From positions 88,615 to 152,614 of the forward strand of contig NZ_PWAA01000064.1 of NCBI RefSeq assembly GCF_003031585.1: a stretch of 64,000 nucleotides of DNA. Reading direction: 5' to 3'. A program made the position numbers and the translations under genes. The stretch comes from Thalassobius sp. I31.1. GTDB lineage: Bacteria > Pseudomonadota > Alphaproteobacteria > Rhodobacterales > Rhodobacteraceae. Shown in pieces: positions 51,517 to 63,600 of this stretch. Every line of letters begins with the position of its first letter. Position 1 is the first letter of the stretch. The notes beneath the pieces were generated by a model. The model searched no databases, had not been told where the DNA came from, and saw only the letters and a program-made list of their open reading frames with translations.

Positions 51517-52407
51517 TCAGCGCCGCAGCACAAGCCTGATCATAAGCCAGGAACAGACCACAAAAAGGAAGTCTGTCAGCAACATCGGGTTGGCTTCCAG
51601 CATTTCTTTGCTGGTGCAGGGCAGATGAAACAGCGCAAATCCGCTCAGGTAATCGGGGATCCCGGCCCAGACCAGCGGGTAAAGATTGTTCACAAAGTGA
51701 AAGGCAACTCCGGCGGCCAGTGTGCCGCTGCGGGCCACAACATCTGCGGCACAAAGGCCAAAGACAAACGCCCAGAGCACCGGCCAGATCGCGCCATCCC
51801 CCCAGGTTGCAGGATCATAGTGCAGATAGCCAAAGATCGCAGAAGGGATCACCATCCAGACCCAGGGGCTGTTAAACCGCGCGGCCAGCTGGCTTTGCAG
51901 ATAGCCGCGAAACACCAGTTCTTCCGCGCCTGTCTGAATAAGAACCGCCAGCAGGGCCACGGGCAACAGAACCACCCATTGGGGGAAATCAAGGTTCGGG
52001 TTCCATTCCAGCAGGCTGTAAGTCCAGGGCGGCAACAGCTCAATCGCGAGGCCCAGTGTCAGCAGGGCTGAGGTCACGGCGATGAAAACTTTCAGTTCCA
52101 TCCGCCAGGGGGCGAAAAGCGTGTGCCAGCGCCGTTTGTGCAGGGTTTCTGTGATCAGGAATACCGGAAGCATCATAAAGACAAAGGAAAACAATGTGAT
52201 CGCTGTTGTCGATGGTGAGATGATCTCAGTGAGACAGGCGATATATTCGGCTGTGCTCATGCCCTGCGTTCCGGCAACAAGCGACAGGAAATACAATGTG
52301 CTGATGTAGTAAATCACTGTCCCCAGCAGACAGCCGACAATCACCCGCCAGATCTCATTCTTTTCCCGCGCAGGGGCAATCAGCGGTTCATAGTAGGGGT
52401 AATGCAT
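51517..52407 (-). CDS. CPBP-family intramembrane metalloprotease
   Basis: 296 residues from the ATG at 52407. About seven to eight membrane helices; motif 1 is [17 protein letters not shown] (EExxxR), motif 2 FGYLHYD and motif 3 [13 protein letters not shown]. Members cut or mature membrane proteins and prenylated substrates. The partner is unknown. It is divergent from ilvD. Confidence 0.9.
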   Translation of the reverse strand: MHYPYYEPLIAPAREKNEIWRVIVGCLLGTVIYYISTLYFLSLVAGTQGMSTAEYIACLTEIISPSTTAITLFSFVFMMLPVFLITETLHKRRWHTLFAPWRMELKVFIAVTSALLTLGLAIELLPPWTYSLLEWNPNLDFPQWVVLLPVALLAVLIQTGAEELVFRGYLQSQLAARFNSPWVWMVIPSAIFGYLHYDPATWGDGAIWPVLWAFVFGLCAADVVARSGTLAAGVAFHFVNNLYPLVWAGIPDYLSGFALFHLPCTSKEMLEANPMLLTDFLFVVCSWLMIRLVLRR

Positions 52408-52575
52408 GTTTACTCTGCCGGTTCTCTTTTGCCTGCGCATGTCGGACGTAATTGCGACAAATCGCTGCCTGTGGTGAAATCTTCGTACAAAAATGCCCCC
52501 TGTGACGCAATCATACTTGTTCCCGCGCCCGCAGGAGAGTATTCCCGACACGATCCCGTTTCAGGAAGGCCAGCT
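52408..52575. promoter_or_regulatory. Divergent CPBP/ilvD intergenic region
   Basis: 168 bases without a gene. The ilvD ribosome site AGGAAGG is at 52563-52569. No leader peptide rich in branched-chain codons, which would indicate attenuation, was found. Confidence 0.4.
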
Positions 52576-54303
52576 ATGTCCAGCTTTGATAAAACCAAAC
52601 TCCCCAGCCGTCATGTTACTGAAGGCCCGGCTCGCGCGCCACATCGTTCATATCTTTATGCGATGGGTCTGTCAGAAGAAGAAATTCACCAGCCCCTGGT
52701 CGGCGTTGCCACCTGCTGGAACGAAGCGGCCCCTTGTAACATTGCCCTGAACCGTCAGGCGCAGTCTGTAAAAGCAGGCGTGAAAAAAGCGCTGGGCACA
52801 CCGCGCGAATTCACAACCATCACCGTGACCGATGGTATTGCCATGGGCCATGAAGGCATGCGTTCGTCGTTGGCGTCCCGCGAAGCCATTGCGGACACCG
52901 TTGAACTGACCATGCGCGGCCATTGCTATGACGCGATTGTTGGCCTTGCCGGTTGTGACAAATCCCTGCCAGGCATGATGATGGCGATGGTGCGTCTGAA
53001 CACGCCTTCCGTATTTGTTTACGGTGGTTCCATCCTTCCAGGCCGTCACAACGGTAAAGACGTGACCGTTCAGGACGTGTTCGAAGCTGTTGGCGAACAC
53101 CAGGCGGGCAATATGTCTTCCTGTGAGCTGGAAAAGCTCGAACAGGTTGCCTGCCCATCTGCGGGTGCTTGTGGTGGTCAGTTCACTGCCAACACCATGG
53201 CCTGTGTGTCTGAAGCCATCGGTCTTGCGCTGCCAAACTCTGCCGGTGCGCCTGCGCCATACGAAAGCCGTGACCAATATGGTGAAGCTTCCGGTCGTGC
53301 GGTCATGAACCTGATCGCAAAGAACATCAAAGCCCGTGACATCGTGACCCGCGAAAGCCTGATCAACGCAGCACGCGTTGTGGCCTGTACCGGTGGTTCC
53401 ACCAACGCTGGCCTGCACCTGCCTGCGATTGCGCATGAAGCTGGTATTGATTTCTACCTCGAAGACGTCTGCGACATCTTCCGTGAAACACCTTACTTCG
53501 TTGATCTGAAACCAGGCGGCGCTTATGTGGCGAAAGATCTTTATGAAGCAGGCGGCGTTCCTGTGATCATGAAAGAACTGGACAAAGCGGGCCTCGTGAA
53601 CCGCGATTGTATGACGGCAACCGGTCGTTCCATCGGTGAGGAAATCGATATCGTCACCCGCGAAGCTGACGGCAAAGTCATCTATCCAGCCGCAACACCC
53701 ATCACCAAAACCGGTGGTGTTGTGGGCCTGAAGGGCAACCTTGCCCCGGAAGGTGCGATCGTGAAAGTGGCTGGCATGTCCGAAGAACAACAGGTCTTTA
53801 CCGGCCCGGCGCTGGTCTTTGAATGTGAACAGGACGCATTTGATGCGGTTCAGGAACGTAAGTATTCCGAAGGCGATGTTTTCGTAATCCGTAATGAAGG
53901 CCCATCCGGCGGTCCTGGCATGCGCGAAATGCTGGCAACCACCGCGGCGCTGTCCGGTCAGGGCATGGGCAAGAAAGTGGCACTGATCACCGATGGCCGT
54001 TTCTCTGGCGCGACACGCGGTTTCTGCGTGGGTCACGTTGGTCCTGAGGCCGCGCATGGTGGCCCGATTGCTCTGGTTGAAAATGGCGACATGATCACCC
54101 TGAACGCCCTGACAGGTGAGCTTTCCATTGATCTGACAGACGAAGTTCTGGCGGAACGCAAAGCCAACTGGAAAGGTCCGCGCGAAACCATCTACGCATC
54201 CGGTGCGCTGTGGAAATACGCGCAGCAGGTTGGCGCGACCTACAAAGGCGCTGTGACCCATCCGGGTGGCAAAGCCGAAAAGCACCAGTATATGGATCTC
54301 TGA
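52576..54303 (+). CDS. ilvD: Dihydroxy-acid dehydratase
   Basis: 575 residues from the ATG at 52576. Iron-sulfur ligands lie in [25 protein letters not shown] and [17 protein letters not shown], placing it among [2Fe-2S] IlvD enzymes; the C-terminal [12 protein letters not shown] and [20 protein letters not shown] are conserved. It forms 2-oxoacids for valine, leucine and isoleucine. The stop overlaps the start of the next gene (TGATG). Confidence 0.96.
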   Translation: MSSFDKTKLPSRHVTEGPARAPHRSYLYAMGLSEEEIHQPLVGVATCWNEAAPCNIALNRQAQSVKAGVKKALGTPREFTTITVTDGIAMGHEGMRSSLASREAIADTVELTMRGHCYDAIVGLAGCDKSLPGMMMAMVRLNTPSVFVYGGSILPGRHNGKDVTVQDVFEAVGEHQAGNMSSCELEKLEQVACPSAGACGGQFTANTMACVSEAIGLALPNSAGAPAPYESRDQYGEASGRAVMNLIAKNIKARDIVTRESLINAARVVACTGGSTNAGLHLPAIAHEAGIDFYLEDVCDIFRETPYFVDLKPGGAYVAKDLYEAGGVPVIMKELDKAGLVNRDCMTATGRSIGEEIDIVTREADGKVIYPAATPITKTGGVVGLKGNLAPEGAIVKVAGMSEEQQVFTGPALVFECEQDAFDAVQERKYSEGDVFVIRNEGPSGGPGMREMLATTAALSGQGMGKKVALITDGRFSGATRGFCVGHVGPEAAHGGPIALVENGDMITLNALTGELSIDLTDEVLAERKANWKGPRETIYASGALWKYAQQVGATYKGAVTHPGGKAEKHQYMDL

Positions 54304-54929
54304 TGCGTTTTTTCGCAAATATGATGTCAAAGGCCCGGATCATTCCGGGCCTTTTGATTTGCTCAGTGCTTGCCGCCTGTGTCACACCGCCTGCGCCGGA
54401 AGGGGCTGTGAATTTGCAACGCAGCGCCACAGCTTTTGGTGGCGATGTCACCCTGCGTGCGCCGCGTGGCTATTGTCTGGATCAGGCGGGATCAACGCCG
54501 CAAAGCGAAAACCCGGTGTTCTTTTTCGTCAGTTGTCACGCCCTGTCTGGCGGCACACATGCCTCTGTGCCCGAAGTCATGGGGTTGCTGACCGCCACCG
54601 TTTCTCAGGGGCCGCTTGCGCCGGGGGCAGGGGATCACGCAAACCTGACGGAATTTTTCGGCACGACCGCCGGGCAAAGACTATTGTCCCGCCGATCCGG
54701 CGGTTCTGTCCGGGTGCATGAAATCAGCAATGCGAATGACGATTATTTCTGGCTGCTGGCCGAAGAAACACGCGCAACAGACCGTATCTTCAGCCCCTGG
54801 ATCTGGTTTGCCCTGACAGAAATATCCGGCCACAAGGTCAGCTTCCGGTTTTACCCCGCCGCAGACAGTGCAGAAGATTCCCTGGCCGGGCGTGCGGTTT
54901 TCCATCGCTTTGTACGATCCACCCATTAA
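54303..54929 (+). CDS. Outer-membrane-type lipoprotein of unknown function
   Basis: 208 residues from the ATG overlapping the ilvD stop. A lipoprotein signal ends in LICSVLAAC (Cys26). The mature part has two further Cys (GYCLDQAG, FVSCHAL) and a compact beta-rich pattern with no family I can name. A perfect terminator-type hairpin lies in codons 9-18, so synthesis may depend on read-through from ilvD. Ends RAVFHRFVRSTH. Confidence 0.75.
   Translation: MRFFANMMSKARIIPGLLICSVLAACVTPPAPEGAVNLQRSATAFGGDVTLRAPRGYCLDQAGSTPQSENPVFFFVSCHALSGGTHASVPEVMGLLTATVSQGPLAPGAGDHANLTEFFGTTAGQRLLSRRSGGSVRVHEISNANDDYFWLLAEETRATDRIFSPWIWFALTEISGHKVSFRFYPAADSAEDSLAGRAVFHRFVRSTH
54329..54356 (+). terminator. Intrinsic terminator inside the lipoprotein coding region
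   Basis: AAAGGCCCGGA (54329-54339) pairs perfectly with TCCGGGCCTTT (54344-54354) around TCAT and continues TGATTT. It is 25 bases after the ilvD stop, the usual place for an ilvD terminator, yet within the signal-peptide codons of the next gene. Confidence 0.85.
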
Positions 54930-55147
54930 CGCCACGACCTGGCCTATCAGACAGGTTGCCCGTGGCCGGGATGATCAGATATTTTCTGAAACCAGAAGAA
55001 TTGTCTGAAATTGTGATTCAGGTTTCTTCTCCGAGGGTGTATGCTTGGGCATTAGTAGTCATTGTAACCCCGGTCGTGGTGTGCTTGCCATGTTTCAATC
55101 GGGGGCGTGCGAGTAAAAATAAACTGTTTTAACAATTCGGATCTCTC

Positions 55148-55783
55148 GTGTTCTCACTGTTTCGTACCTCTCGTAAAAAACCTGTGGTCAGGCTGTCCCC
55201 GCCACGACAGCAGGTTCAGTTTCCGGATGCACCTTTCGGCACAGACTGGCTCTGGCAGCCCGATATCAGTCATCAGGCGATATCACCTTCAGAATTTGCG
55301 CATTGCCCGAAACGTCAGAGTATCGGGGACAGTGCTGTCCTGTTCCATGATTGCGAAGCCCAGGAAATCACAGCCCGCCAGATGCGCGATGATGCGGATG
55401 ACAGAACTGATTTCGGCCTGCAATTTGAGATCGGGAAATTCGACGGCAGCTTTCTTTCACTTGCCTGCGATTTTCCGGACACTGCACGGCAAGACCTGAA
55501 AAAACGCCATGTTTTCCGGTTCGAAGCTGATCTGGATTGTCCGCAGGAAATTTCGATCTATGCGCGCCTGAACGCCAAACACGGTCCGAATGTTGAAAAA
55601 ATCCTGCAACATATGGGCGCAGGAAGCGACCACATCAGCGCAGAATTTGATCTGGCCTATACGCAGCTGAACATTGGCCGCCTGGAGAAAATCTGGCTTG
55701 ATCTGATTTTTGAAGATCCGGCAGGCAAGATCTTCACCCTGCGCAATATCAGGCTCAGCCGTCGTCCGCGCGCGGAACTCTGA
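55148..55783 (+). CDS. DUF6478-type protein
   Basis: 211 residues from a GTG at 55148. The pattern VLFHDCEAQEITARQMRDD, DFGLQFEIGKFDGSFLSLACDFP, EISIYARLNAKHGPNVEKI and FDLAYTQLNIGRLEKIWLDLIFEDP matches a family found mostly in Rhodobacterales. It is soluble, with no assigned activity. The gap before it (54930-55147) shows no gene. Confidence 0.75.
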   Translation: MFSLFRTSRKKPVVRLSPPRQQVQFPDAPFGTDWLWQPDISHQAISPSEFAHCPKRQSIGDSAVLFHDCEAQEITARQMRDDADDRTDFGLQFEIGKFDGSFLSLACDFPDTARQDLKKRHVFRFEADLDCPQEISIYARLNAKHGPNVEKILQHMGAGSDHISAEFDLAYTQLNIGRLEKIWLDLIFEDPAGKIFTLRNIRLSRRPRAEL

Positions 55784-57904
<2,121 letters not shown>

Positions 57905-58028
57905 GTTTGCTTTAAGGTTAGATAGAGTTTTCCATAAGTGGTTGTTAATATTTATGGTTTCTATCTTTTGGGCGGCGTCTTTAAACCCTGGTATTGTCCG
58001 TGATGTGACCCATTGTTGCCTGATTTAT

Positions 58029-58042
58029 CGTCAAAATTGACG
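58029..58042 (+). promoter_or_regulatory. Inverted repeat before the LysR gene
   Basis: CGTCAA and TTGACG form a dyad with a 2-base centre, 22 bases ahead of the start at 58064. It may be an autoregulatory site; the classic T-N11-A pattern was not confirmed. Confidence 0.4.
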
Positions 58043-58063
58043 TATGGTTACGGTAATTCAGGT

Positions 58064-58975
58064 ATGCACATGGACAGATTGACAGAAATGGAAGCTTTCG
58101 CCACCGTTGTTGATCAGGGCGGGTTCACAGATGCGGCACGGAAGATGGGGATTTCTAAGTCTGCGGTGTCAAAACACGTTTCTTCGCTTGAAGGCCGCCT
58201 TGGTGCGCGCCTTCTCAACCGGACAACGCGCCGGGTTTCTCCGACGGAAATAGGCCTTGCTTACTATGATCGCGCCCGACGGGTTCTGAATGATGCAGGC
58301 GAAGCAGATTCGCTTGTGACGTCAATGCAGGGCGTGCCTTCCGGCCAGCTTCAGGTTTCTGTGGAAACGGATTTCGGGGTGAACCTTCTGTCGCCGGTGA
58401 TTGGTGACTTCCTTCAGGAATTCCCTGACATCAACGTCAATATGGAACTGAACAATCGCTATGTCGAACTGATCAGCGAGGGTTTTGATCTGGCCATTCG
58501 CATTGGTGAGCAGGAAGACAATACGTTGCGGACGCGCAAGCTCGCGGAAACTGAAAAATGCATGGTAGGTGCACCGTCCTACTTTGAAAAATACGGTCGC
58601 CCGGAAAGAATAGATGATCTGAATGATCATAAACTTTTGCATTATTCGAACGAATCCTCCGCAGCCGTCTGGAAACTGACGTCCCCTTCCGGGGAACAGC
58701 GTCAGGTGCGCACAGCCGGCTGGTTGTCTGTAAATGACGGCCAATCGTTGCTGAATGCGGTGGTGTCTGGTCTTGGGGTCGCGTATTTGCCCAGTTTTAT
58801 CTACGCAGATGCGCTTGAAAAAGGTCTGGTTGTCAAAGCGATCCCGGACCTCCCCGTTGAATGTCAGGGGATTTATGTAGTCTATCCGCCCGGGCGCTAT
58901 GTTCAGCCGAAAGTCAGGGCGTTTATCGACTTTCTGATACGTTCATTTGCCGACAAAGGCCCGACGGAATGGTGA
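58064..58975 (+). CDS. LysR-family transcriptional regulator
   Basis: 303 residues from the ATG at 58064 (58070 possible; the frame back to 58013 is unlikely). The helix-turn-helix is MEAFATVVDQGGFTDAARKMGISKSAVSKHVSSLEGRLGARLLNRTTRRVS, then a periplasmic-binding-protein-like ligand domain. Its position after fadH on the same strand makes fadH a candidate target, but the gap (159 bases) suggests its own promoter. Confidence 0.92.
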   Translation: MHMDRLTEMEAFATVVDQGGFTDAARKMGISKSAVSKHVSSLEGRLGARLLNRTTRRVSPTEIGLAYYDRARRVLNDAGEADSLVTSMQGVPSGQLQVSVETDFGVNLLSPVIGDFLQEFPDINVNMELNNRYVELISEGFDLAIRIGEQEDNTLRTRKLAETEKCMVGAPSYFEKYGRPERIDDLNDHKLLHYSNESSAAVWKLTSPSGEQRQVRTAGWLSVNDGQSLLNAVVSGLGVAYLPSFIYADALEKGLVVKAIPDLPVECQGIYVVYPPGRYVQPKVRAFIDFLIRSFADKGPTEW

Positions 58976-58976
58976 T

Positions 58977-59918
58977 CTATTCAGTTGAGGTCAAAGTGAC
59001 TTCAACCCGCCGGTTTGCTTCACGCCCTGCGTCTGTAAGATTGCTGGCGCGCGGGGCGAGATATCCCACACCATCCGCTGTAATCTGATCCGCTCTGACG
59101 CCCAGATTTGCGATCAGGTGCTGCATCACAGCCTGTGCGCGGCGTTTCGACAGATCAACATTCCCCGCCAGGCCGCCTACCGCATCTGTATGCCCGACCA
59201 GGGTCACGCGACGGCTGGGATTCTGTTGCAAATATTCGGCAACCGCTGCAAGCGATGACATGCCGGATTCCGCCAACGTCGTGCCGCCACTGCGAAATGT
59301 CACACCTTCCAGTACAGCGTGCCCACGGGTTTCCAGGGCCTGCCCCAGATCTGAGGACACCACAGGCGTCACCGGGATCGGGGTAATCACGGGTTCAGTT
59401 GTTGTTGGCGTGTCGGCTGCTGATCCAAGCTGATTGATCTGCACAAACCCCGTCTCAGGCGTGCGGCTGATCATGATGTTCAGCGCCTGGCTGCCCCCGT
59501 TTTCTGCGGTTCTCCGGGCAGACAGAAACCTGTAATCGCCAAGGTTCACATGCATCCCCGGCTCATTAAACACATCAGCGGCAAAGCGAAAATCAAACCC
59601 GCCGCATGCCTCTGTGTCGCATTCAAACACCAGATCATAGCCCTGTTCGGTCAACTGATCGCGCAGCGGGCTCAGCAGTTGCAGGCTGGTCAGCTCTGAC
59701 GTCGGAATACGCCAGGATTGTTTGCTGACCTGCCCCTCAAGCTGCACTGCAGGCAGTTTGTCACCATCCCAGGCCCCGGAAATCAGGCCAAAACTGCTAA
59801 GATCAGAAACCTCACTGGCATTCGGCTGCGCAGGCAAAGGGAAAGCCGGAGTAAACGCAAAAGCTGCCCCCGGAATACATGCGACCAGGTAAAAAATAAA
59901 GGAAAGCGCAGATTTCAT
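58977..59918 (-). CDS. OmpA-family peptidoglycan-binding protein
   Basis: 313 residues. Signal peptide (ALSFIFYLVACIPGAAFA), an N-terminal domain of unknown type with a Cys pair (FECDTEACGGFDF), a proline/threonine-rich linker, and a C-terminal OmpA domain with VTLVGHTDAVGGLAGNVDLSKRRAQAVMQHL and ANRRVEV. It ties the envelope to peptidoglycan. It overlaps the AhpD-like gene by 4 bases and ends the four-gene minus-strand operon starting at 61946. Confidence 0.9.
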   Translation of the reverse strand: MKSALSFIFYLVACIPGAAFAFTPAFPLPAQPNASEVSDLSSFGLISGAWDGDKLPAVQLEGQVSKQSWRIPTSELTSLQLLSPLRDQLTEQGYDLVFECDTEACGGFDFRFAADVFNEPGMHVNLGDYRFLSARRTAENGGSQALNIMISRTPETGFVQINQLGSAADTPTTTEPVITPIPVTPVVSSDLGQALETRGHAVLEGVTFRSGGTTLAESGMSSLAAVAEYLQQNPSRRVTLVGHTDAVGGLAGNVDLSKRRAQAVMQHLIANLGVRADQITADGVGYLAPRASNLTDAGREANRRVEVTLTSTE

Positions 59919-60484
59919 CGGTGGCTCGCGTGGTATTCGTCATTGGGGCGCATTTTGGTGCCGGACGCGATCCGGTTGGTCATATTGTAGAACCCGGCAA
60001 CAGACGCAATGTCCCAGATGTCGCGATCAGAAAACCCGACATCGCGCAGTTTCTCACGGTCAGATTCCACAACCTCAGAACTTGTCTTTGTCAGCTTTTC
60101 AGAAAATTCCAGCATCGCCCACTGGCGTTTCGGCAGATCCAGCACACGCCAGTTCATCACCAGGGCTTCGCCCAATTGTGGATCACCGGACAGTTCGCGC
60201 ACCGCAGCGCCATGGGCGACCAGGCAGTAATGGCATTTGTTGATGGATGACACACAGACCGCGATCATCTCGCGTTCCAGTTTGGTCAGGCCTGAATCCG
60301 CCAGCATCATATCATTATAAAGCGCGGTGAAAGCGTTCAGCTTGTCGATGTCAAACGCATAGGCCTGTAACACATTCGGGATCAGCCCCAGTTTGTCCTG
60401 GCAGATGTCGAAATATTTCGCGGTGGCCTCTGGCAGCGGGTCGACCATGGGAAGATCAAGGGCGGTTACGGATTTATCTGTCAT
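59915..60484 (-). CDS. Peroxidase-related AhpD/CMD-family protein
   Basis: 189 residues. The redox motif is INKCHYCLVAHGAAVRE (CxxC with following His), in the all-helical AhpD-like fold; ends in AGFYNMTNRIASGTKMRPNDEYH. Members reduce peroxides or act as uncharacterised peroxidase-related enzymes. It is 2 bases from the GNAT gene. Confidence 0.9.
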   Translation of the reverse strand: MTDKSVTALDLPMVDPLPEATAKYFDICQDKLGLIPNVLQAYAFDIDKLNAFTALYNDMMLADSGLTKLEREMIAVCVSSINKCHYCLVAHGAAVRELSGDPQLGEALVMNWRVLDLPKRQWAMLEFSEKLTKTSSEVVESDREKLRDVGFSDRDIWDIASVAGFYNMTNRIASGTKMRPNDEYHASHR

Positions 60485-60486
60485 GT

Positions 60487-61218
60487 TCAGGCCTCAACTG
60501 GTTTTACGCGGTAATGATACTGTCCCACAGAACGCATGTTCAGGGAAGAATAGAGCGCATTTGCCCCCTGATTTTCCTGCGTCACAATCACAGAGAAATA
60601 CTTCGCCCCGTGATGTTTCGCCCAGGTTGCCGCTTTGCGCAGGATGCGTCCGGCACTGCCATTGCGGCGCTGGGAGGGTGTGATTTCAAGGGCGTGCAGC
60701 ATGGCGATGTCGTTGTGAATACTGACATAGGCAACGCCGGCAGGCTTGTCATTTGTGCGCCCGAAGATGCTGGTTTTTGGGTCACAACCCCGGTGCATCA
60801 CATCCAGACGCGCCGGGCCAATGCCACCCTCAGCCCATAGTTCTTCCATAATGCCGACCGGCGGCCAGACGGTGAACGCCGACATGCGCGGGGCATCTTC
60901 CGGCGCGATTTCATCAATCTCCGCCAGCCAGATCGTAACCGGGTCTTTGATCTTATATCCGCGTGCCTCCAGCGCCTGATTCAAGGCCTCTTCCTCTTCA
61001 CGGATCATAAACAGCGGGTTTTGCCCTAAGGCGTCCATCGCGGCCTCTGCTGCCGCAATTTCAGGCACCTCGCCGGGCTTCATTGCAGTCGCAGCAGAGA
61101 CCCGCTGCCCACCGTCAGCCCCATTCCGGATGCTCCAGCCGTTTTCCTCTGTCACCGCTTTCGCGGGCCAGGTTGCTTCACAAACGGCATAAAGCGTAAA
61201 TACGTCAGGCTGACTCAT
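60487..61218 (-). CDS. GNAT-family N-acetyltransferase
   Basis: 243 residues. The C-terminal half carries the acetyl-CoA motif LEITPSQRRNGSAGRILRKAATWAKHHGAKYFSVIVTQENQGANALYSSLNMRSVGQYHYR. The N-terminal half (LYAVCEATWPAKAV, then a VWLAEIDEIAPEDA-type segment) resembles a degenerate second GNAT. Substrate unknown. It overlaps the CinA-like gene by 4 bases. Confidence 0.87.
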   Translation of the reverse strand: MSQPDVFTLYAVCEATWPAKAVTEENGWSIRNGADGGQRVSAATAMKPGEVPEIAAAEAAMDALGQNPLFMIREEEEALNQALEARGYKIKDPVTIWLAEIDEIAPEDAPRMSAFTVWPPVGIMEELWAEGGIGPARLDVMHRGCDPKTSIFGRTNDKPAGVAYVSIHNDIAMLHALEITPSQRRNGSAGRILRKAATWAKHHGAKYFSVIVTQENQGANALYSSLNMRSVGQYHYRVKPVEA

Positions 61219-61946
61219 ATCATCTCTCCTGCGAAACGTTCCCGCAGCACATCCATCACCGCTTTTGCAGCCACCGCATCCGTACCCCGGATCACGATGT
61301 TCGTGCCGTAGCGGCCTTCAAAATGGAACGGGTAGGATCCAATGGACAGGTCCGGGTTCTCTTCCGCCAGTTTGCCCAGAGGTGCTGCAATATCTCCTTC
61401 GCCCACAAGAAAACGCTGGCTTTCAGAAATCAACGGCGCACCACCGATCAGGCCAGGCATTACGCTTTCGACCATCGCCCGGAACACCGACGGCACCCCG
61501 GCCATGACGTAACAGTTCTCCACCTGAAACCCCGGCGCAACCGACACCGGATTATCAATCAGCACCCCATGTTCCGGGATCCGCGCCATGCGCAGGCGGG
61601 CCGTGTTCAGTTCGGACCCCTGGCGTTCATAATGCGCCGCCAACAGGGCGCGGGCATCATCGCGCACATCAATTGACTGACCAAAAGCCTCTGCCACGCA
61701 ATCCGCGGTAATATCATCATGGGTCGGGCCAATGCCGCCCGAGGTGAACAGATGGTCATAGCTGCCACTCAGCGCCCGGATCGCCGCAACAATCGCCGGC
61801 GCATCATCGGAAACAACCCGTACCTCTTTCAGATCAATGCCTTTTTCCGTCAGAACCTGCGCCAGATGATGCATATTTGCGTCGCGCGTGCGCCCGGAAA
61901 GGATCTCATCACCAATAACAAGCATTGCAGCCGAAGGATTTGTCAT
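61215..61946 (-). CDS. Competence/damage-inducible protein A-like (MoaB/MogA domain)
   Basis: 243 residues from the ATG at 61946. The domain begins AAMLVIGDEILSGRTRDANMHHLAQVL and contains FTSGGIGPTHDDITADCVAEAFG, the molybdopterin-binding-like motif of CinA N-terminal domains. The C-terminal deamidase domain of full CinA is absent. Such proteins act in NAD-related repair in full-length CinA; the short form is not defined. First gene of the operon running to ompA, divergent from sfsA by 43 bases. Confidence 0.9.
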   Translation of the reverse strand: MTNPSAAMLVIGDEILSGRTRDANMHHLAQVLTEKGIDLKEVRVVSDDAPAIVAAIRALSGSYDHLFTSGGIGPTHDDITADCVAEAFGQSIDVRDDARALLAAHYERQGSELNTARLRMARIPEHGVLIDNPVSVAPGFQVENCYVMAGVPSVFRAMVESVMPGLIGGAPLISESQRFLVGEGDIAAPLGKLAEENPDLSIGSYPFHFEGRYGTNIVIRGTDAVAAKAVMDVLRERFAGEMI

Positions 61947-61989
61947 GTTCTGTTCCCTGAAGATCGTCACCCCGGTATAGGCCCGCCCC

Positions 61990-62697
61990 ATGGAATTTCA
62001 AACCCCGCTTGTCCCCGCCAGGCTCATTCGTCGCTACAAGCGCTTCCTTGCTGATATGCGCTTGCCCGATGGGCAGGAAGTTACCGCCCATTGCGCCAAT
62101 CCCGGATCCATGATGGGGCTGAAGAACGAAGGGCAGTTGTGCTGGCTTGAACCCAATGACGATCCAAAGAAAAAGCTGAAATATGGCTGGCGCCTGGTCG
62201 ATCATGAAAACGGGCATTTCACGGGCGTTGATACCAGTCTGCCCAACCGTGCGCTGAAAGCGGCCTTCATGGCGCGCGACGTGCCAGAGGTTGCGGATTA
62301 CGCCACAGTCAGGCCCGAGGTGAAATATGGCGAAAACTCCCGCGTGGATTTTCTGCTGACGGATGAAGATAAACCCGATCTCTGGCTTGAGGTGAAATCC
62401 GTGACGCTGTGTCGCAAAGATGGTCTGGCAGAATTCCCCGACAGCGTGACCGCACGTGGCACAAAACATCTGAACGATCTGGCAGAACAGGCGCGCAAGG
62501 GGGACCGTGCCATGTTGTTTTACCTGATTCAGCGCACCGACTGCACCGCCGTCACCCTGGCGGAAGACATCGACCCGACCTATGCCCGGGCATTTCGTGA
62601 AGCGCGTCAGGCCGGGCTGGAAGTGCTGGCTTACGATTGCAAAATCACCCCCGAAAGCATCACCCTGCACAGGCCCGTGCCCTTCAGCTTCGATTAA
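61990..62697 (+). CDS. sfsA: SfsA-family DNA/RNA nuclease
   Basis: 235 residues. Typical segments are LVPARLIRRYKRFLADM, VTAHCANPGSMMGL, ENSRVDFLLTDEDKPDLWLEVKSVTL and the end SITLHRPVPFSFD. The E-V-K with upstream Asp fits a PD-(D/E)xK nuclease. It is followed by map after 57 bases. Confidence 0.93.
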   Translation: MEFQTPLVPARLIRRYKRFLADMRLPDGQEVTAHCANPGSMMGLKNEGQLCWLEPNDDPKKKLKYGWRLVDHENGHFTGVDTSLPNRALKAAFMARDVPEVADYATVRPEVKYGENSRVDFLLTDEDKPDLWLEVKSVTLCRKDGLAEFPDSVTARGTKHLNDLAEQARKGDRAMLFYLIQRTDCTAVTLAEDIDPTYARAFREARQAGLEVLAYDCKITPESITLHRPVPFSFD

Positions 62698-62754
62698 GCT
62701 TTTACATTTTCACTGGCTGCACTATTTATGCGCCACTCAGTGATGGAGAGACAC

Positions 62755-63600
62755 GTGAACGATATGCATCTGCGCGAAACCCGCGAAGGCATCCGCATTT
62801 ATGACCCCGCCGATTTTGACGGCATGCGTAAGGCTGGGCGACTGGCGGCGGAAATTCTGGATGCGGTTGGTCCTCTGGTCAAAGCCGGTGCCACGACCCA
62901 CGCGATTGATGCCGCTGTTGAACAGATGGTCGATGACGCCGGTGCGCTGTCCGCGACGATTGGGTATAAAGGCTATAAGCATGCCTCCTGCATTTCGGTG
63001 AACCACGTGGTCTGCCACGGCATTCCCGGCAGCGAAATCCCGAAAAGCAAATATGAAAAAGTGGCACGCAAGAATGACATCCTGAAAGATGGTGACATCC
63101 TGAACGTCGATGTCACCGTGATTGTCGATGGCTGGTTTGGCGACACCTCCCGCATGTACACCGTCGGCCCGCAGAAAAAATTCGCAGAACGCCTGGTGCA
63201 GATCACCCATGACAGCCTGTTTGAAGGCATCAACGCGGTGAAGCCCGGCAACACATTTGGCGACATCGGCCACGCGATCCAGAAATACGCGGAAGCCCGC
63301 AAAATGTCCGTGGTGCGTGATTTCTGCGGGCATGGCATTGGCCGCGTCTTCCACTCGCCGCCCAATGTGTTGCACTATGGCAAGCCCGGCACCGGTGCTG
63401 TGCTGGAAGAAGGTATGATCTTCACGATTGAACCCATGCTGAACCTTGGCCGTGCGGAAACCAAAGTTCTGTCTGACGACTGGACAGCGATCACCGTGGA
63501 TAAAACCTTGTCTGCACAGTTTGAACATTCCATTGCTGTCACATCCGACGGATTTGAAATCTTCACAGAATCCCCCAAAGACCTCTACTTCCCGGGCTGA
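62755..63600 (+). CDS. map: Type I methionine aminopeptidase
   Basis: 281 residues from a GTG at 62755, with GGAGAG 5 bases upstream; ATG at 62764 or 62743 are alternatives. Metal ligands lie in LNVDVTVIVDGWFGDTSRMYTVG (two Asp), FCGHGIGRVFH (His), TIEPML (Glu) and QFEHSIAVT (Glu). It removes the initiator Met. Slightly longer than E. coli Map (264), with extra residues at the N-terminus. The last 16 bases overlap the convergent small gene. Confidence 0.94.
   Translation: MNDMHLRETREGIRIYDPADFDGMRKAGRLAAEILDAVGPLVKAGATTHAIDAAVEQMVDDAGALSATIGYKGYKHASCISVNHVVCHGIPGSEIPKSKYEKVARKNDILKDGDILNVDVTVIVDGWFGDTSRMYTVGPQKKFAERLVQITHDSLFEGINAVKPGNTFGDIGHAIQKYAEARKMSVVRDFCGHGIGRVFHSPPNVLHYGKPGTGAVLEEGMIFTIEPMLNLGRAETKVLSDDWTAITVDKTLSAQFEHSIAVTSDGFEIFTESPKDLYFPG

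Noticed and set aside
52408..52575. A branched-chain attenuator leader before ilvD
   Set aside because: No short frame rich in Leu, Val or Ile codons with terminator/antiterminator stems was found.
52672..54330. A 552-codon minus-strand frame antisense to ilvD
   Set aside because: It mirrors the third-position bias of the highly conserved ilvD and has no motif; a shadow frame.
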